DNA of 64,000 nt. Origin: Mucilaginibacter rubeus (GTDB taxonomy: Bacteria; Bacteroidota; Bacteroidia; Sphingobacteriales; Sphingobacteriaceae). Shown in pieces: positions 43,896-54,156 of the stretch. The stretch is from positions 124,001 through 188,000 of the forward strand of contig NZ_BMKD01000001.1 of assembly GCF_014643835.1 (NCBI RefSeq). Direction: 5' to 3'. The translations under genes were made by a program, and so were the position numbers. The notes below the pieces were generated by a model that saw only the letters and a program-made list of their open reading frames with translations, did no database searches and was not told the DNA's origin. Each line of letters begins with the position of its first letter. Position 1 is the stretch's first letter.

Positions 43896-44771
43896 ATGAC
43901 AACCAGAAGAACATTTTTAGCACAAGCCGGATTAATGGCAGCAGGCGCAATGCTTGCACCGAAATTGGTATCGGCGAAAGCTTCAAATAAAGTGGGCCTG
44001 CAATTGTATAGCCTGCGCGATCAATTACCCAAAGATGTAAAAGGTGTTATTGCACAAGTGGCAAAAGCCGGTTATAATGAGGTTGAAACCTTTGGCTTTA
44101 ACAAAGAAACAGGATATTGGGGATTAAAAGGTAAAGAATTTAGTCAGCTATTAAAAGATAATGGCTTAACAACTCCAAGCGGTCATTACGGACTGGACGA
44201 ATACTTTGGCTCTGGTAAAACTGACGACCTGAACGCATACATTGAGGTTGCCAATACCATTGGCCAGTCGCACATTATTATCCCTTCTTTAAACCACAAC
44301 TTTATTAAAACGGTTGACGACTGCAAAGGCGTTGCCGAGAAAATGAATAAGATTGCCGAGATACTGAAAGCATCGGGCTTAAAATTAGGTTACCATAACC
44401 ACAACTTTGAGTGGGCGCCTGTCGGTGATACTACTTTTTACGATGTAGTACTTAACAACACCGACCCTAAACTGGTGGCCATGGAAATGGATCTTTACTG
44501 GGTAGTACGCGCCGGTAAAAACCCGGTTGAGATTTTTGAAAAACACCCCGGCCGTTTCGCTTTTGTGCATGTTAAAGACAGGGATAAAACCAATGCCGAA
44601 CTAAATACAGAAATAGGTAACGGTGATATCGACTTCAAAACCATATTGGGTAAAGCTAAACTTGCGGGCATTAAGCACTTTATTGTTGAGCAGGAAAACT
44701 ATACCAATATTGATCCGTATGTGAGCATTGCAAAAAGCGCTTCATATCTTAAAAATACGCTTCACGTTTAA
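43896..44771 (+). CDS. Tat-exported sugar phosphate isomerase/epimerase-like TIM-barrel protein
   Basis: A 291-residue protein with a twin-arginine leader (TTRRTFLAQAGLMAAGA) and the same fold as the gene at 29504. Landmarks are VGLQLYSLRDQLP, LGYHNHNFEWAP with metal-site His/Glu, EMDLYWVVRAG and FVHVKDRDK. Together with the neighbouring DUF1080 protein (next gene, 18 bases away) this is a frequent pair in Bacteroidota; both are linked to cleavage of 3-keto glycosides. Confidence 0.86.
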   Translation: MTTRRTFLAQAGLMAAGAMLAPKLVSAKASNKVGLQLYSLRDQLPKDVKGVIAQVAKAGYNEVETFGFNKETGYWGLKGKEFSQLLKDNGLTTPSGHYGLDEYFGSGKTDDLNAYIEVANTIGQSHIIIPSLNHNFIKTVDDCKGVAEKMNKIAEILKASGLKLGYHNHNFEWAPVGDTTFYDVVLNNTDPKLVAMEMDLYWVVRAGKNPVEIFEKHPGRFAFVHVKDRDKTNAELNTEIGNGDIDFKTILGKAKLAGIKHFIVEQENYTNIDPYVSIAKSASYLKNTLHV

Positions 44772-44789
44772 ACCAATTATTTTAGAGAG

Positions 44790-45560
44790 ATGAAATATCC
44801 ATTAATACTAACCGCCCTTTTAGCAGGAAGCTGCTTCATGGCAAACGCGCAAAATGCCAAACCTGAAGACACCGAGATTTGGGAACCGGTACCTAAAGTA
44901 GTTACGCCGGGCAAAAATTTAGGCGATGCCCCTTCAGACGCAATTATTTTGTTTAACGGTAAAGGCCTTGACGAGTGGGTTTCTGTTGAAGATAAAACCC
45001 CGGCTAAATGGCTGGTTAAAGGTGATGTACTTACCGTAAATAAAGCTACCGGTAATATTGAAACCAAAAGAACTTTCAGCAATTACCAATTGCATATTGA
45101 GTGGAAAGTGCCTGCTAACATTACAGGCAGCGGGCAGGCCCGTGGCAACAGCGGCGTGTTCTTAGCTTCGATAGGTAAAGGTGATGCAGGTTATGAGCTA
45201 CAGGTTTTAGATTCGTACGAAAACAAAACTTATGTTAACGGCATGGCAGGCAGCTTGTATAAGCAAGTGATCCCACTGGCAAACCCTGGTCGCAAACCCG
45301 GCGAGTGGAATGTTTATGATGTAATTTGGACCGCTCCTGTATTTAACGAAGACGGTTCATTGAAATCGGCAGCAAGGGCTACCGTATTTTTCAATGGCGT
45401 GTTGGTTGAAAACAACTTTGAGCTGCTTGGTCCTACTCAATACATCGGCAAACCATCTTATGAAGGTAAAAAACATGGCCCGTCGCCAATTAAGTTACAG
45501 GCCCATGGCGATAAGAGCGAGCCGCTTAGCTTCCGCAATATTTGGGTAAGAGAGCTGTAA
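44790..45560 (+). CDS. DUF1080 protein, 3-keto-disaccharide hydrolase-like
   Basis: A 256-residue exported protein (signal peptide MKYPLILTALLAGSCFMANA) of the DUF1080 family, a concanavalin-like beta sandwich. The family's LFNGKGLDEWVS, YQLHIEWKVP, NSGVFLAS and YELQVLDSYENKTY segments are all present. Family members hydrolyse 3-keto-glycosides, which fits this operon. Last gene before the strong terminator at 45591. It would release sugars in the periplasm after oxidation of the glycoside. Confidence 0.9.
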   Translation: MKYPLILTALLAGSCFMANAQNAKPEDTEIWEPVPKVVTPGKNLGDAPSDAIILFNGKGLDEWVSVEDKTPAKWLVKGDVLTVNKATGNIETKRTFSNYQLHIEWKVPANITGSGQARGNSGVFLASIGKGDAGYELQVLDSYENKTYVNGMAGSLYKQVIPLANPGRKPGEWNVYDVIWTAPVFNEDGSLKSAARATVFFNGVLVENNFELLGPTQYIGKPSYEGKKHGPSPIKLQAHGDKSEPLSFRNIWVREL

Positions 45561-45590
45561 ACAACGCTGCTATTGTTGAAAATATGATGA

Positions 45591-45620
45591 GCCTCCTGGT
45601 AATGCCGGGAGGCTTTTTTT
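45591..45620 (+). terminator. Strong intrinsic terminator closing the catabolic island
   Basis: GCCTCCTGG (45591-45599) pairs with CCGGGAGGC (45605-45613, one wobble) around a 5-base loop and runs into seven T's. It lies 31 bases past the DUF1080 stop. The rest of the 315-base gap to the next gene is AT-rich, and I see no gene or clear repeat in it. Confidence 0.9.
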
Positions 45621-45875
45621 ATGGTACCGTATTTAATATTCTAATGGCAGAATCTACGGTTGCTCAACGCTGTATTCGTTTTATATATAATCTATTTACT
45701 AATTAGCTTATTAGCTTTAGTTTGGCGCATTCCGCTTTCAGTTTTATATGATTGGTTTTTTTTGTCAACATTAAACTTATAAATATTATAGCCGTATAAG
45801 CTAACTATAAACCATTTCTGTTTCTCTTTTGGAGCGGATTTTCAGGAACATTAAAACTCAACACAGCCTGTTATT

Positions 45876-48800
45876 TTGAATATCTATAAATATTTGTTTG
45901 TTGTGGTTGCCTTGCTGAGTGCCCGAAATGGGTTTTCGCAGGATAGGAACCTTAAGTTTGAACATATCGGTACCCGGGAGGGCTTATCACAAATTAATGT
46001 AAGTACCATAATTCAGGATAGCCGGGGTTTTATGTGGATAGGTACCCGCGACGGCCTTAACCGGTATGACGGGTACGGCTTTGTGATATATAAGCACAGT
46101 ATCCAGGATGATAATTCATTAAGCAGTAACCTGATATCAGATATTGCCGAAGATAAAGAGGGCAACATATGGCTCGCTACACTTTTTGGCCTAAATAAAC
46201 TCGACCGTAAAACAGGTAAGTTTATACATTACTTTCATGACAGCGCCAATTCAAACAGCATCTCGAGTAATTTTGTAAACAGGCTGATATTTGATCATGA
46301 TGGTATTTTATGGATAGGCAGCCAAAAAGGCGGGCTCGACAGGTTTGATATCTACCAAAATAAATTTACCCATTACAAACACAACGAGGCCGACCTGTCG
46401 TCATTAAGTGACGATGATGTTACCGCGTTAAAGGAAGACTCCAAACACCGTTTATGGGTTGGTACCCTGAGCCACGGCCTTAACCTTTTTGACAGAAAGA
46501 AGGAAACTTTTACACGATATCAAAGCCAGCCGGGGGTAAATACCAGTATTTCAGGAGGGTATGTAAGTACTATTTATGAAGATATTGCGGGCAGGTTATG
46601 GGTAGGAACCGAAGATGGCGGGCTTAATTTATTTGACCCGGGAAAAGGCACATTTAAACATTACCTCCAGAATAAAAAAGATTCGGGCACCATCTCGGGC
46701 TATACTGTTTTGGCATTAAGCATGGACCTGAACGGTAATTTGTGGGTAGGTACCGAAAATAATGGCGTTAATATCCTGAACCCGGTTACCGGAAAAATAA
46801 CAGGCTATAAGCATGATGATATTGACAGGGGCAGTATGAATGGTAATTCCATTTACAGTATTTGCCGGGACAGGATGGGTAATATGTGGCTGGGGGCATT
46901 TAGTGGCGGTATTAACCTGTATAAGCGCAGTACCGAAAGCTTTTCGCATTTCAGGCATAGCTCATCGCCAAACAGCCTGGCCAATAATTTTGTACTTTGT
47001 CTGCATGAAGATCAGGATAGTAATATTTGGGTAGGTACCGACGGGGGCGGCGTTAATGTGTTTAACAAGGATGGTACTGTTAAACACTATGTGAATGATC
47101 CGGCTAATGCCAATAGTCTGGCAGGAAATTATGTATTGAACATCATCCAGGATTTTAAGGGTGACTTTTGGATAGGTACCTGGGCTGATGGCTTGTGCCG
47201 GTTTAATCCCACCACGGGCAAATTTACCGGCTTTAAACATGACCTGGCAAAACCCGGCAGCTTAAGTAATAATAATGTTTATGCCCTTACCCAAACCCGC
47301 GATAACCGCATTTGGGTAGGCACCTATAACGGCGGCCTCGACCTGTACGACGAAAAATCGGGTACATTTTCGGCTTTTAATTATGATCCTAATGATCCTA
47401 AAAGTATCAGCAGCGATAGGATCTATTCCCTGCTTGAGGATCATAACGGCAATTTTTGGGTCGGCACTTTTGATGCCGGCCTCAATTTGATGGATAGGAA
47501 AACAGGTACCTTCACCCGGTTTCAGCACGACGAGAGGCGTAACAGCATCAGCAATAACAGCGTCCCCGATTTGTTTGAGGATAGTAAAGGCCGCATCTGG
47601 ATTAGTACACTTTCGGGGCTTAATCTATTTAACCCGGTTACCAAACATTTTACGGCGTTTACAACCAAAAATGGCTTACCAAGCGATGTTATTTATGCTG
47701 TGCGCGAAGATAAGTTGGGCACCATATGGGTTAGCACCAATAATGGCTTATCCAACTATGATCCGGTTAAGAACACCTTTAAAAACTATACTATTGAAGA
47801 TGGTTTACAGGATGAAGAGTTTAAATCACATTCGGCCCTGCAAACTAAGGATGGCAGGATCTTTTTTGGGGGGATTAATGGTTTCAATTCCTTTACACCC
47901 GCACAGATCTTAAAACCATCCGCCTTTATGCCCCTGGTTATCACCAATTTTCAATTGTTCAATAAAACCGTGAAAATTGCTCTCGGCAAGGATGACCCAT
48001 CTCCCTTGAAACAAGATATAAGTGATACCAAATCAATCAAATTATCCTATACTCAATCTGTAATTACATTACAGTATGCGGCGCTTGATTACTCTTCATC
48101 GGATAAAAAGAAGTACAGTTACATACTCGAAAACTTCGACACAGACTGGAACAACGTGGGAAGCCGGAATACCGCTTCATACACCAATTTGCCACCGGGC
48201 GAGTATACATTTAAATTAAAGTATCAGAATACGTCAGGGTTATGGTCGCCGCCTTCAGCGGGATTAAAAATTACCATTGTGCCGCCGTTTTGGTTAACCT
48301 GGTGGTTTAAATTAATTGCCGCGGCAACCATAATTGCTTTGGTATACTTTATTTTTAAATACCGGATTAAATTTCTGAAGGCACAAAAAACCGTACTGGA
48401 GCGCCAGGTAAAGGAACGTACCGAAAGCCTGGTAAAAATGACAGCGAATGAACGCCTGGCCCGCGAGGCATCAGAAAAAGCCCGTGAAGAAGCCGAAAGC
48501 GCCAATAAGGCCAAGAGTATTTTCCTGGCTACCATGAGCCACGAAATCCGGACACCTATGAACGGGGTTATCGGTATGGCAACATTGCTGGCCAGTACCC
48601 GGCTTACCAGCGAGCAGGAGGAGTATACCGAAACTATAAAAAATTGCGGCGATGCCCTATTAACGGTTATCAATGACATTCTTGATTTCTCTAAAATTGA
48701 ATCGGGCAATATGGAGCTTGATGAAGAGGATTTTGACCTGCGTGATTGTATAGAAGGCGTTTTGGATGTTTTTGCCGAAAAGGCTTCGCGGTTAAATCTT

Positions 48801-50066
48801 GACCTGGTTTACCAGGTTGAACATAATGTGCCGGTACAAATTATTTCCGATTCGATACGTCTTCGACAGATCCTGATTAACCTGGTAGGCAATGCGGTGA
48901 AATTCACAACCCAGGGCGAAGTTTTTATACTGGTAGGGGTAAAAGAGCAAAAAGATGACGACCTTGAATTGATCTTTAAAATAAGGGACACAGGCATCGG
49001 CATTGCCGAGGATAAACTGGAGCGTTTGTTTAAGCCGTTTTCGCAGGTTGATTCAAGTACCACACGTAAGTATGGGGGCACCGGTTTGGGTTTGGCTATA
49101 AGCGAAAAACTGGTTAAGCTGATGGGTGGCGAAATCAGCGTACAAAGCGAAATAGGCAGGGGAACTACTTTCTCGTTCACCTTAAAATCAAAAGTGGGAC
49201 AAAAGGTAAAACGAAATTACGTTTACCTTAACCTTACCGAGCTTGAAAACAAGCGTATTTTATTTGTTGATGACAATGCTACCAATCGCGATATAATTGA
49301 CACGCAGCTGAGGCAGTGGAAATATGAGCCTGTAGTTGTGGCATCGGCAACTGAGGCATTGAAAGTGCTTAACGATCAGGATGAGCATGTTGACCTGCTG
49401 ATAACAGATATGAGCATGCCCGAAATGGATGGCCTGCAGCTGGCTAAAGAAGTAAAACGGAAATTTCCTGAAATGCCCATTGTATTATTAAGCTCGATAG
49501 GCAGTGAACAAAGTAAACGGGAAGACAACATATTTAATGCGGTATTGACTAAGCCTACAAAGCATAATCTGTTACATAAGCATATTGTTGAGCAGTTAAA
49601 AGCCGGCAGCGGTATTAAAACTGAGTACCAGCAGGTACAAACAGCGTTTTCTAAGGATTTTGCTAAAAATTACCCCATGAGCATTCTGATAGCCGAGGAT
49701 AATTTAATAAACCAGAAACTTGCTATGCATATGTTAAGTAAAATGGGCTATAGCGCTGATATTGCGGAAAATGGGCATGTTGCGTTAAATGCTATGGTAA
49801 CAAAACATTACAGCCTGATTTTGATGGATGTACAAATGCCCGATATGGATGGTTTGGAAGCAACGCGCTTTATCCGCAGTAACATGCAGGACCAGCCGGT
49901 AATTATTGCCATGACCGCAAACGCAATGCCTGAAGATAAGCAGGCATGTATTGACGCCGGGATGAATGACTATCTGAGCAAGCCCATGAAACTTTCTGAC
50001 TTAATGGAGATGCTTGAAAAATGGGGTAAATATATAAACGGACATAATGCAGGTTTAATGAATTGA
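45876..50066 (+). CDS. Hybrid two-component sensor kinase with propeller sensor and two receiver domains
   Basis: A 1396-residue membrane protein. A signal peptide ([20 protein letters not shown]) is followed by about 14 propeller repeats with the recurring W-x-G-T motif (24-690), a Y_Y_Y domain (about 720-790), one membrane segment (near 800), a coiled coil, the phosphoacceptor His889 ([12 protein letters not shown]), an ATPase domain ([22 protein letters not shown]), and two receivers with Asp1178 ([12 protein letters not shown]) and Asp1318 ([11 protein letters not shown]). Unlike classical HTCS regulators of polysaccharide loci it has no DNA-binding domain, so its output must pass to a separate protein. 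The start is TTG. It may sense a ligand of the island upstream. Confidence 0.93.
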   Translation: MNIYKYLFVVVALLSARNGFSQDRNLKFEHIGTREGLSQINVSTIIQDSRGFMWIGTRDGLNRYDGYGFVIYKHSIQDDNSLSSNLISDIAEDKEGNIWLATLFGLNKLDRKTGKFIHYFHDSANSNSISSNFVNRLIFDHDGILWIGSQKGGLDRFDIYQNKFTHYKHNEADLSSLSDDDVTALKEDSKHRLWVGTLSHGLNLFDRKKETFTRYQSQPGVNTSISGGYVSTIYEDIAGRLWVGTEDGGLNLFDPGKGTFKHYLQNKKDSGTISGYTVLALSMDLNGNLWVGTENNGVNILNPVTGKITGYKHDDIDRGSMNGNSIYSICRDRMGNMWLGAFSGGINLYKRSTESFSHFRHSSSPNSLANNFVLCLHEDQDSNIWVGTDGGGVNVFNKDGTVKHYVNDPANANSLAGNYVLNIIQDFKGDFWIGTWADGLCRFNPTTGKFTGFKHDLAKPGSLSNNNVYALTQTRDNRIWVGTYNGGLDLYDEKSGTFSAFNYDPNDPKSISSDRIYSLLEDHNGNFWVGTFDAGLNLMDRKTGTFTRFQHDERRNSISNNSVPDLFEDSKGRIWISTLSGLNLFNPVTKHFTAFTTKNGLPSDVIYAVREDKLGTIWVSTNNGLSNYDPVKNTFKNYTIEDGLQDEEFKSHSALQTKDGRIFFGGINGFNSFTPAQILKPSAFMPLVITNFQLFNKTVKIALGKDDPSPLKQDISDTKSIKLSYTQSVITLQYAALDYSSSDKKKYSYILENFDTDWNNVGSRNTASYTNLPPGEYTFKLKYQNTSGLWSPPSAGLKITIVPPFWLTWWFKLIAAATIIALVYFIFKYRIKFLKAQKTVLERQVKERTESLVKMTANERLAREASEKAREEAESANKAKSIFLATMSHEIRTPMNGVIGMATLLASTRLTSEQEEYTETIKNCGDALLTVINDILDFSKIESGNMELDEEDFDLRDCIEGVLDVFAEKASRLNLDLVYQVEHNVPVQIISDSIRLRQILINLVGNAVKFTTQGEVFILVGVKEQKDDDLELIFKIRDTGIGIAEDKLERLFKPFSQVDSSTTRKYGGTGLGLAISEKLVKLMGGEISVQSEIGRGTTFSFTLKSKVGQKVKRNYVYLNLTELENKRILFVDDNATNRDIIDTQLRQWKYEPVVVASATEALKVLNDQDEHVDLLITDMSMPEMDGLQLAKEVKRKFPEMPIVLLSSIGSEQSKREDNIFNAVLTKPTKHNLLHKHIVEQLKAGSGIKTEYQQVQTAFSKDFAKNYPMSILIAEDNLINQKLAMHMLSKMGYSADIAENGHVALNAMVTKHYSLILMDVQMPDMDGLEATRFIRSNMQDQPVIIAMTANAMPEDKQACIDAGMNDYLSKPMKLSDLMEMLEKWGKYINGHNAGLMN

Positions 50067-50098
50067 CATTATATTTACTTCGAAAATATAACGCAGTT

Positions 50099-50881
50099 AT
50101 GAACCCTTTTGTTAAATCATCTATCGCTTTTTTTACCTGTTTATTTATCGCTGCAGTGGCATTGGCAAATGCACCGGCGCGTAATTATTATCAACTTAAA
50201 ATATACCATTACAAAACCCAGGCACAGGAAAATACCATTGAAAAGTATTTACAAAAGGCCTATATACCTGCGCTGCACCGGGCCGGTATTAAGAATGTGG
50301 GTGTGTTTAAGCCTGTAAGCCAGGTAGATACCGCGAAGCTGTTATATGTATTTACACCCTTTCAATCATGGGATAAGTTGATGGGTATCGATCAAAAGTT
50401 ACAGGCCGATGCGGCGTATCTTGCCGATGGAAAGGATTACATTGACGCCGCTTATAATGAGCAGCCTTATACCCGTTTGGAAACAATTATACTACAGGCG
50501 TTTCCGGGCATGCCTTCAACAGCGGTGCCTAATTTGACCGCTAAAAAAGCCGATAGGGTTTATGAATTGCGTAGTTATGAAAGTCCTACCGAAAAATATA
50601 ATGTCAATAAGGTAACCATGTTTAATGTGGGCGATGAAATAGGCCTGTTTAAACGGCTTGGTTTTAATGCCGTTTTTTATTCGGAGGTTATTGCGGGCAG
50701 CCATATGCCTAATTTAATGTACATGACCACTTTTAACAGTAAAGAAGACCGGGACAAGCATTGGGACACTTTTGGTAAAGATGCTTACTGGAAAACGCTT
50801 TCGGCTAAAGCTGAGTACCAGCATAACGTTTCCCATGCTGATATTATCTTTCTGCGCCCGGCAGATTATTCTGATTTTTAA
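50099..50881 (+). CDS. Exported NIPSNAP-family protein
   Basis: A 260-residue protein with a signal peptide (MNPFVKSSIAFFTCLFIAAV, cleaved after ALANA) and two NIPSNAP (dimeric alpha-beta barrel) domains, about residues 30-130 and 150-258. The family landmarks are YYQLKIYHYKTQAQENTI and YELRSYESPTEKYNVNKVTM, and HRAGIKNVGVFKPV. Role unknown; NIPSNAP proteins of Bacteroidota often lie near sugar-catabolism genes. It lies 32 bases past the hybrid kinase stop. Confidence 0.85.
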   Translation: MNPFVKSSIAFFTCLFIAAVALANAPARNYYQLKIYHYKTQAQENTIEKYLQKAYIPALHRAGIKNVGVFKPVSQVDTAKLLYVFTPFQSWDKLMGIDQKLQADAAYLADGKDYIDAAYNEQPYTRLETIILQAFPGMPSTAVPNLTAKKADRVYELRSYESPTEKYNVNKVTMFNVGDEIGLFKRLGFNAVFYSEVIAGSHMPNLMYMTTFNSKEDRDKHWDTFGKDAYWKTLSAKAEYQHNVSHADIIFLRPADYSDF

Positions 50882-50928
50882 GCGAACTTCTTGCTAATGA
50901 GCTTGATCTACAGGTGAATTTTTCGTCC

Positions 50929-50958
50929 CCTCAGGGTCTCTCGCAGAGGACCCTGAGG
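50929..50958. repeat. Perfect hairpin CCTCAGGGTC/GACCCTGAGG
   Basis: Ten-base arms with a 10-base loop (TCTCGCAGAG, which itself can pair CTC/GAG). It lies 48 bases after the NIPSNAP gene without a T tract, so it is a weak terminator candidate or a mobile palindrome. Confidence 0.6.
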
Positions 50959-51070
50959 TATACGCCATGCTTATTCGCCGTTCTGGATAATCAATCCGGT
51001 AGATATTTAAATTGCGGTGAATTGCATTTTTAGTGTGCCAGAGGTACACAACATCTCCGCCAGGAACAAC

Positions 51071-51125
51071 TCAACGGTATAAAAATAAATCAGCGGAATC
51101 AACGCGATCAAAAAAGAATCAACGG
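51071..51125 (+). promoter_or_regulatory. Candidate enhancer sites upstream of the sigma-54 promoter
   Basis: Four similar words, TCAACGG (51071), TCAGCGG (51090), TCAACGC (51099) and TCAACGG (51119), lie 85-140 bases upstream of the -24/-12 promoter, the usual distance for enhancer sites of an NtrC-type activator. The matches are short, so this is tentative. Confidence 0.3.
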
Positions 51126-51207
51126 TCGGTATTGAATATTTTGTCCGATATCGATCACTTTTTTAAAAGTTGAAAAATATAACTTATTGATATTTAATGT
51201 TTTAATA

Positions 51208-51224
51208 TTGGTATAGCTCTTGCA
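51208..51224 (+). promoter_or_regulatory. Sigma-54 (-24/-12) promoter for the export operon
   Basis: TTGG at 51208-51211 and TTGCA at 51220-51224 give GG-N10-GC spacing, the hallmark of sigma-54 promoters (consensus TGGCACN5TTGCW; here the -24 element is TTGGTAT). A transcript start near 51235, 13 bases before the adaptor ATG, is expected. A sigma-54 activator and its kinase are encoded at the end of the same operon (57327 and 58684), so the pieces fit. Confidence 0.7.
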
Positions 51225-51247
51225 AAACCTTATCCAAATTTATCACA

Positions 51248-52492
51248 ATGGATAAGGAAATTACACTTGAAGTTACAGCTGCCAAACGCAAAAAAAGCGC
51301 GGTTATCATCATTATCAGCATAGCTGTTTTGGTGCTTGCCGTAATGCTTTTGCGCGGATATATTAAATCAACCATTACCAGGGCCGAGATTACAACCGCC
51401 AAAGTTGAAATCGGCAATATCGAAAATACCATCAATGCTACCGGCGAGGTTTTGCCTGAGTTTGAAGAGATCATCACCAGCCCGATAAATGCATCTATCA
51501 AGAGTGCGCTGATGGATGCGGGTAATAAGGTCAAAGCCGGCCAATCGATATTAACGCTGGATAAATCGGCTACCCAAACCGATTTTGAAAAACAAAAGTT
51601 TCAGCTCGAAACCAAACGCACCGAGATCAGCAAACTCAAGCTTGATCTGAACAAAAGCTTCTACGACATTCAATCCAATAATGATATTAAACAACTCCAC
51701 ATCAGCAACCTTGCCGATGCCGTTGAAAATGCCAAACGCCTGTATAAAGCCGGCGGCGGTACCCGCGAAAATATTGAACAGGCCGAGCTGAACCTCAAAG
51801 TTGCACAGCTTGAAAAAAAACAGCTGGAAAACGAGATCAAAAGCAAGCAGCAAACCATGCAGCTGGAGATTAAAGAAGCTGAAATAGCGGCAGATATCCA
51901 GCAAAACGATTTGAAAGAATTACAACGTAAACTTGACCTGGCCAATGTGGTGGCAACACGGGCAGGAGTGATCACCTACGTAAACAAAAATATTGGCGCC
52001 AACATTCACGAAGGTGAAACCCTGGCACGGATTGCCGATCTGGGCAGTTTCAGGATCCAGGGCAGTATTTCTGATAACTCTGCCGATCAGCTGCATAGCG
52101 GCTTGCCGGTTATTGTACGGATCAATGATGCCCAGCTAAGGGGGCATGTAAGCAATATATCCCCATCGGTACAAAACAGCATCATTTCGTTTGACGTGCA
52201 GCTGGATGACCGGGCCAGCAAATTGCTCCGGCCCAACATGAAAGTCGACGTTTTTTTGGTGACGGCCACGCATAATAAGATCATGCGGGTATCCAACGGT
52301 CCGGCATTTAAAGGCCCTTCCGTTCAGGATATTTTTGTGCTGAACAATGGTAAAGCCGAACGCCGCACGGTACACATTGGTCTCACCAATTTTGACTATG
52401 TAGAGATCCGGGACGGCGTAAAACCCGATGATGTGATAATCACATCAGATATGAGCGAATATAAAAACTCGAAGGAAGTGACGGTAAAATAA
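51248..52492 (+). CDS. MacA/HlyD-type periplasmic adaptor subunit
   Basis: A 414-residue membrane-fusion protein. One N-terminal membrane anchor (about 18-38, AVIIIISIAVLVLAVMLLRG), a lipoyl/barrel-sandwich half (NTINATGEVLPEFEEIITSP), a long coiled-coil hairpin (about 110-230) and the second lipoyl half (VVATRAGVITYVNKNIGANI) followed by beta-barrel segments. It connects the inner-membrane ABC part to the outer-membrane TolC part. First gene after the sigma-54 promoter. Confidence 0.9.
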   Translation: MDKEITLEVTAAKRKKSAVIIIISIAVLVLAVMLLRGYIKSTITRAEITTAKVEIGNIENTINATGEVLPEFEEIITSPINASIKSALMDAGNKVKAGQSILTLDKSATQTDFEKQKFQLETKRTEISKLKLDLNKSFYDIQSNNDIKQLHISNLADAVENAKRLYKAGGGTRENIEQAELNLKVAQLEKKQLENEIKSKQQTMQLEIKEAEIAADIQQNDLKELQRKLDLANVVATRAGVITYVNKNIGANIHEGETLARIADLGSFRIQGSISDNSADQLHSGLPVIVRINDAQLRGHVSNISPSVQNSIISFDVQLDDRASKLLRPNMKVDVFLVTATHNKIMRVSNGPAFKGPSVQDIFVLNNGKAERRTVHIGLTNFDYVEIRDGVKPDDVIITSDMSEYKNSKEVTVK

Positions 52493-52501
52493 GCATCAGC
52501 A

Positions 52502-52590
52502 CCACCCAAACCCTCCCCAGAAGGGAGGGCTTAAAAGAGAGGGCTATAAAAAAGTCTCCCCTTCCGGGGGAGATTTAGAGGGGGTGGCTG
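52502..52590. repeat. Cluster of GC-rich intergenic palindromes
   Basis: CCCTCCCCAGAAGGGAGGG and TCCCCTTCCGGGGGAGATTTAGAGGGGG lie between the adaptor and the outer-membrane factor genes. They match the elements at 986, 19701 and 19797. They occur inside an operon, so they do not necessarily stop transcription. Confidence 0.7.
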
Positions 52591-52611
52591 TTTATTTAAA
52601 AAGATATTATC

Positions 52612-54069
52612 ATGAAATTTCTATACACCATATTATTATTAACCATAACCGCAGGAGCGTTGGCTCACAGTGGCACCGATACCCTGCGGCTAACGCTGCA
52701 GCAGGTGGTTGACATGGCCAAGGCCAACTCAATAGCTGCTAAGCAGGCTGCTACCGTACGCGAAACCAAGTATTGGGAATACCGCACTTATAAATCAAAC
52801 TACCAGCCGCAGCTGGCCTTAAGCGGTACTTTACCGGGCTATACCAAAACATTTTCGCAGGTGCAGCAGCCCGATGGCACTATACTTTTCCAGCCTATTC
52901 ATAATGACAACTCGTCGTTACAACTTAACTTTAGCCAAAGTATTACAGCTACCGGCGGTACTATTTATGGTACCACACAATTACAGCGGTTTGATGATTT
53001 TGACAGGCATAATGTATTGTATAACGGTATCCCTTACGGTATAAATTATTCACAGCCGCTGTTTCAGTTCAACAGCCTTAAATGGGATAAAAAAATTGAA
53101 CCTTTAAAGTTTAACGAAAGCAAGCAGGTTTACATTGAAGCCCAGGAAAAGATAGCGGTTGACGTGGAAGGGTACTTTTTTGACCTGCTGCTGGCCCAGG
53201 TAAACCTCAAGATTGCCGAAACCAACTTAACTAATACCCAGGGGATATTAAAGGTAGCCAACCTCAAGTATGAGTTAGGAAAAGTATCAAAAAACGAGAT
53301 CCTGCAACTACAACTGGAAAAGATCAACGCGCAGAAAGCCGTTGGTACAGCCAGGCGCGATATGGAGATTGCTACACTGAACCTGCGCAGTTTTACGGGG
53401 CAGGAGGGGAGTGAGCGGATAGTACTGGTAGTACCGAAAAATATTAGCCAGATGACCGTTTCATCAGATAAAGTGCTGGCCGAAGCTTACGCCAACCGCT
53501 CAGATGCCATCGCTTTTTCACGCCGTATTGCAGAAGCAAAACGCGATGTGGCTAAAGCCAAAGGGCAAAATGGTTTAACCGCCACGCTTACCGCCAGCCT
53601 GGGCTTTTCAAATACAGCTACCAATATTCCTGATGTATACAAGAACCCTCAAAACCAGCAATTGCTGCAGGTACAGCTTTCTATCCCGATACTGGATTGG
53701 GGCAGGTCCAAATCCCGTGCTAAAACGGCTTTAGCCAACCAGCAGTTTACCGAGTATGCTGTTGAGCAGGATAAACAAACTTTTAAACAGCAGATAGTAA
53801 CCCAGGTATCGCTTTTTAATGTAATGAAAGAGCAACTGGTTTATACCGCGCAGGCCGATAGCATAGCCGCCGAAAAATACCAGATAGCACGTGAACGCTA
53901 CGTTTTAGGCGATCTGAGCATTACCGATCTCGGCATCGCCTTCCGCGAAAATGACCAGGCCCAGCGCGATTATGTAGCCGCCCTCCGTGATTTTTGGGGT
54001 GCTTACTACCAGTTGCGTTACCTTTCGCTCTATGATTTTGAAACAAACAAAAAAATCACCTATAACTAA
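52612..54069 (+). CDS. TolC-family outer-membrane efflux protein
   Basis: A 485-residue outer-membrane factor with a signal peptide (MKFLYTILLLTITAGALAHS). Its two repeated halves each carry long helices (coiled coil; residues about 180-250 and 380-460) and strands of the barrel. Motifs typical of the family include LTLQQVVDMAKANSIAAKQA and VQLSIPILDWGRSKSRAKTA. It forms the exit duct for the substrate exported by the ABC genes. The next gene starts 88 bases away. Confidence 0.9.
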   Translation: MKFLYTILLLTITAGALAHSGTDTLRLTLQQVVDMAKANSIAAKQAATVRETKYWEYRTYKSNYQPQLALSGTLPGYTKTFSQVQQPDGTILFQPIHNDNSSLQLNFSQSITATGGTIYGTTQLQRFDDFDRHNVLYNGIPYGINYSQPLFQFNSLKWDKKIEPLKFNESKQVYIEAQEKIAVDVEGYFFDLLLAQVNLKIAETNLTNTQGILKVANLKYELGKVSKNEILQLQLEKINAQKAVGTARRDMEIATLNLRSFTGQEGSERIVLVVPKNISQMTVSSDKVLAEAYANRSDAIAFSRRIAEAKRDVAKAKGQNGLTATLTASLGFSNTATNIPDVYKNPQNQQLLQVQLSIPILDWGRSKSRAKTALANQQFTEYAVEQDKQTFKQQIVTQVSLFNVMKEQLVYTAQADSIAAEKYQIARERYVLGDLSITDLGIAFRENDQAQRDYVAALRDFWGAYYQLRYLSLYDFETNKKITYN

Positions 54070-54156
54070 TTCAATATTTATTTTAACAGAAATCTAAACA
54101 CATAAACGATAAAAATCACTAAATCACTAATTCATTAAATCAATAATTAATCACTC

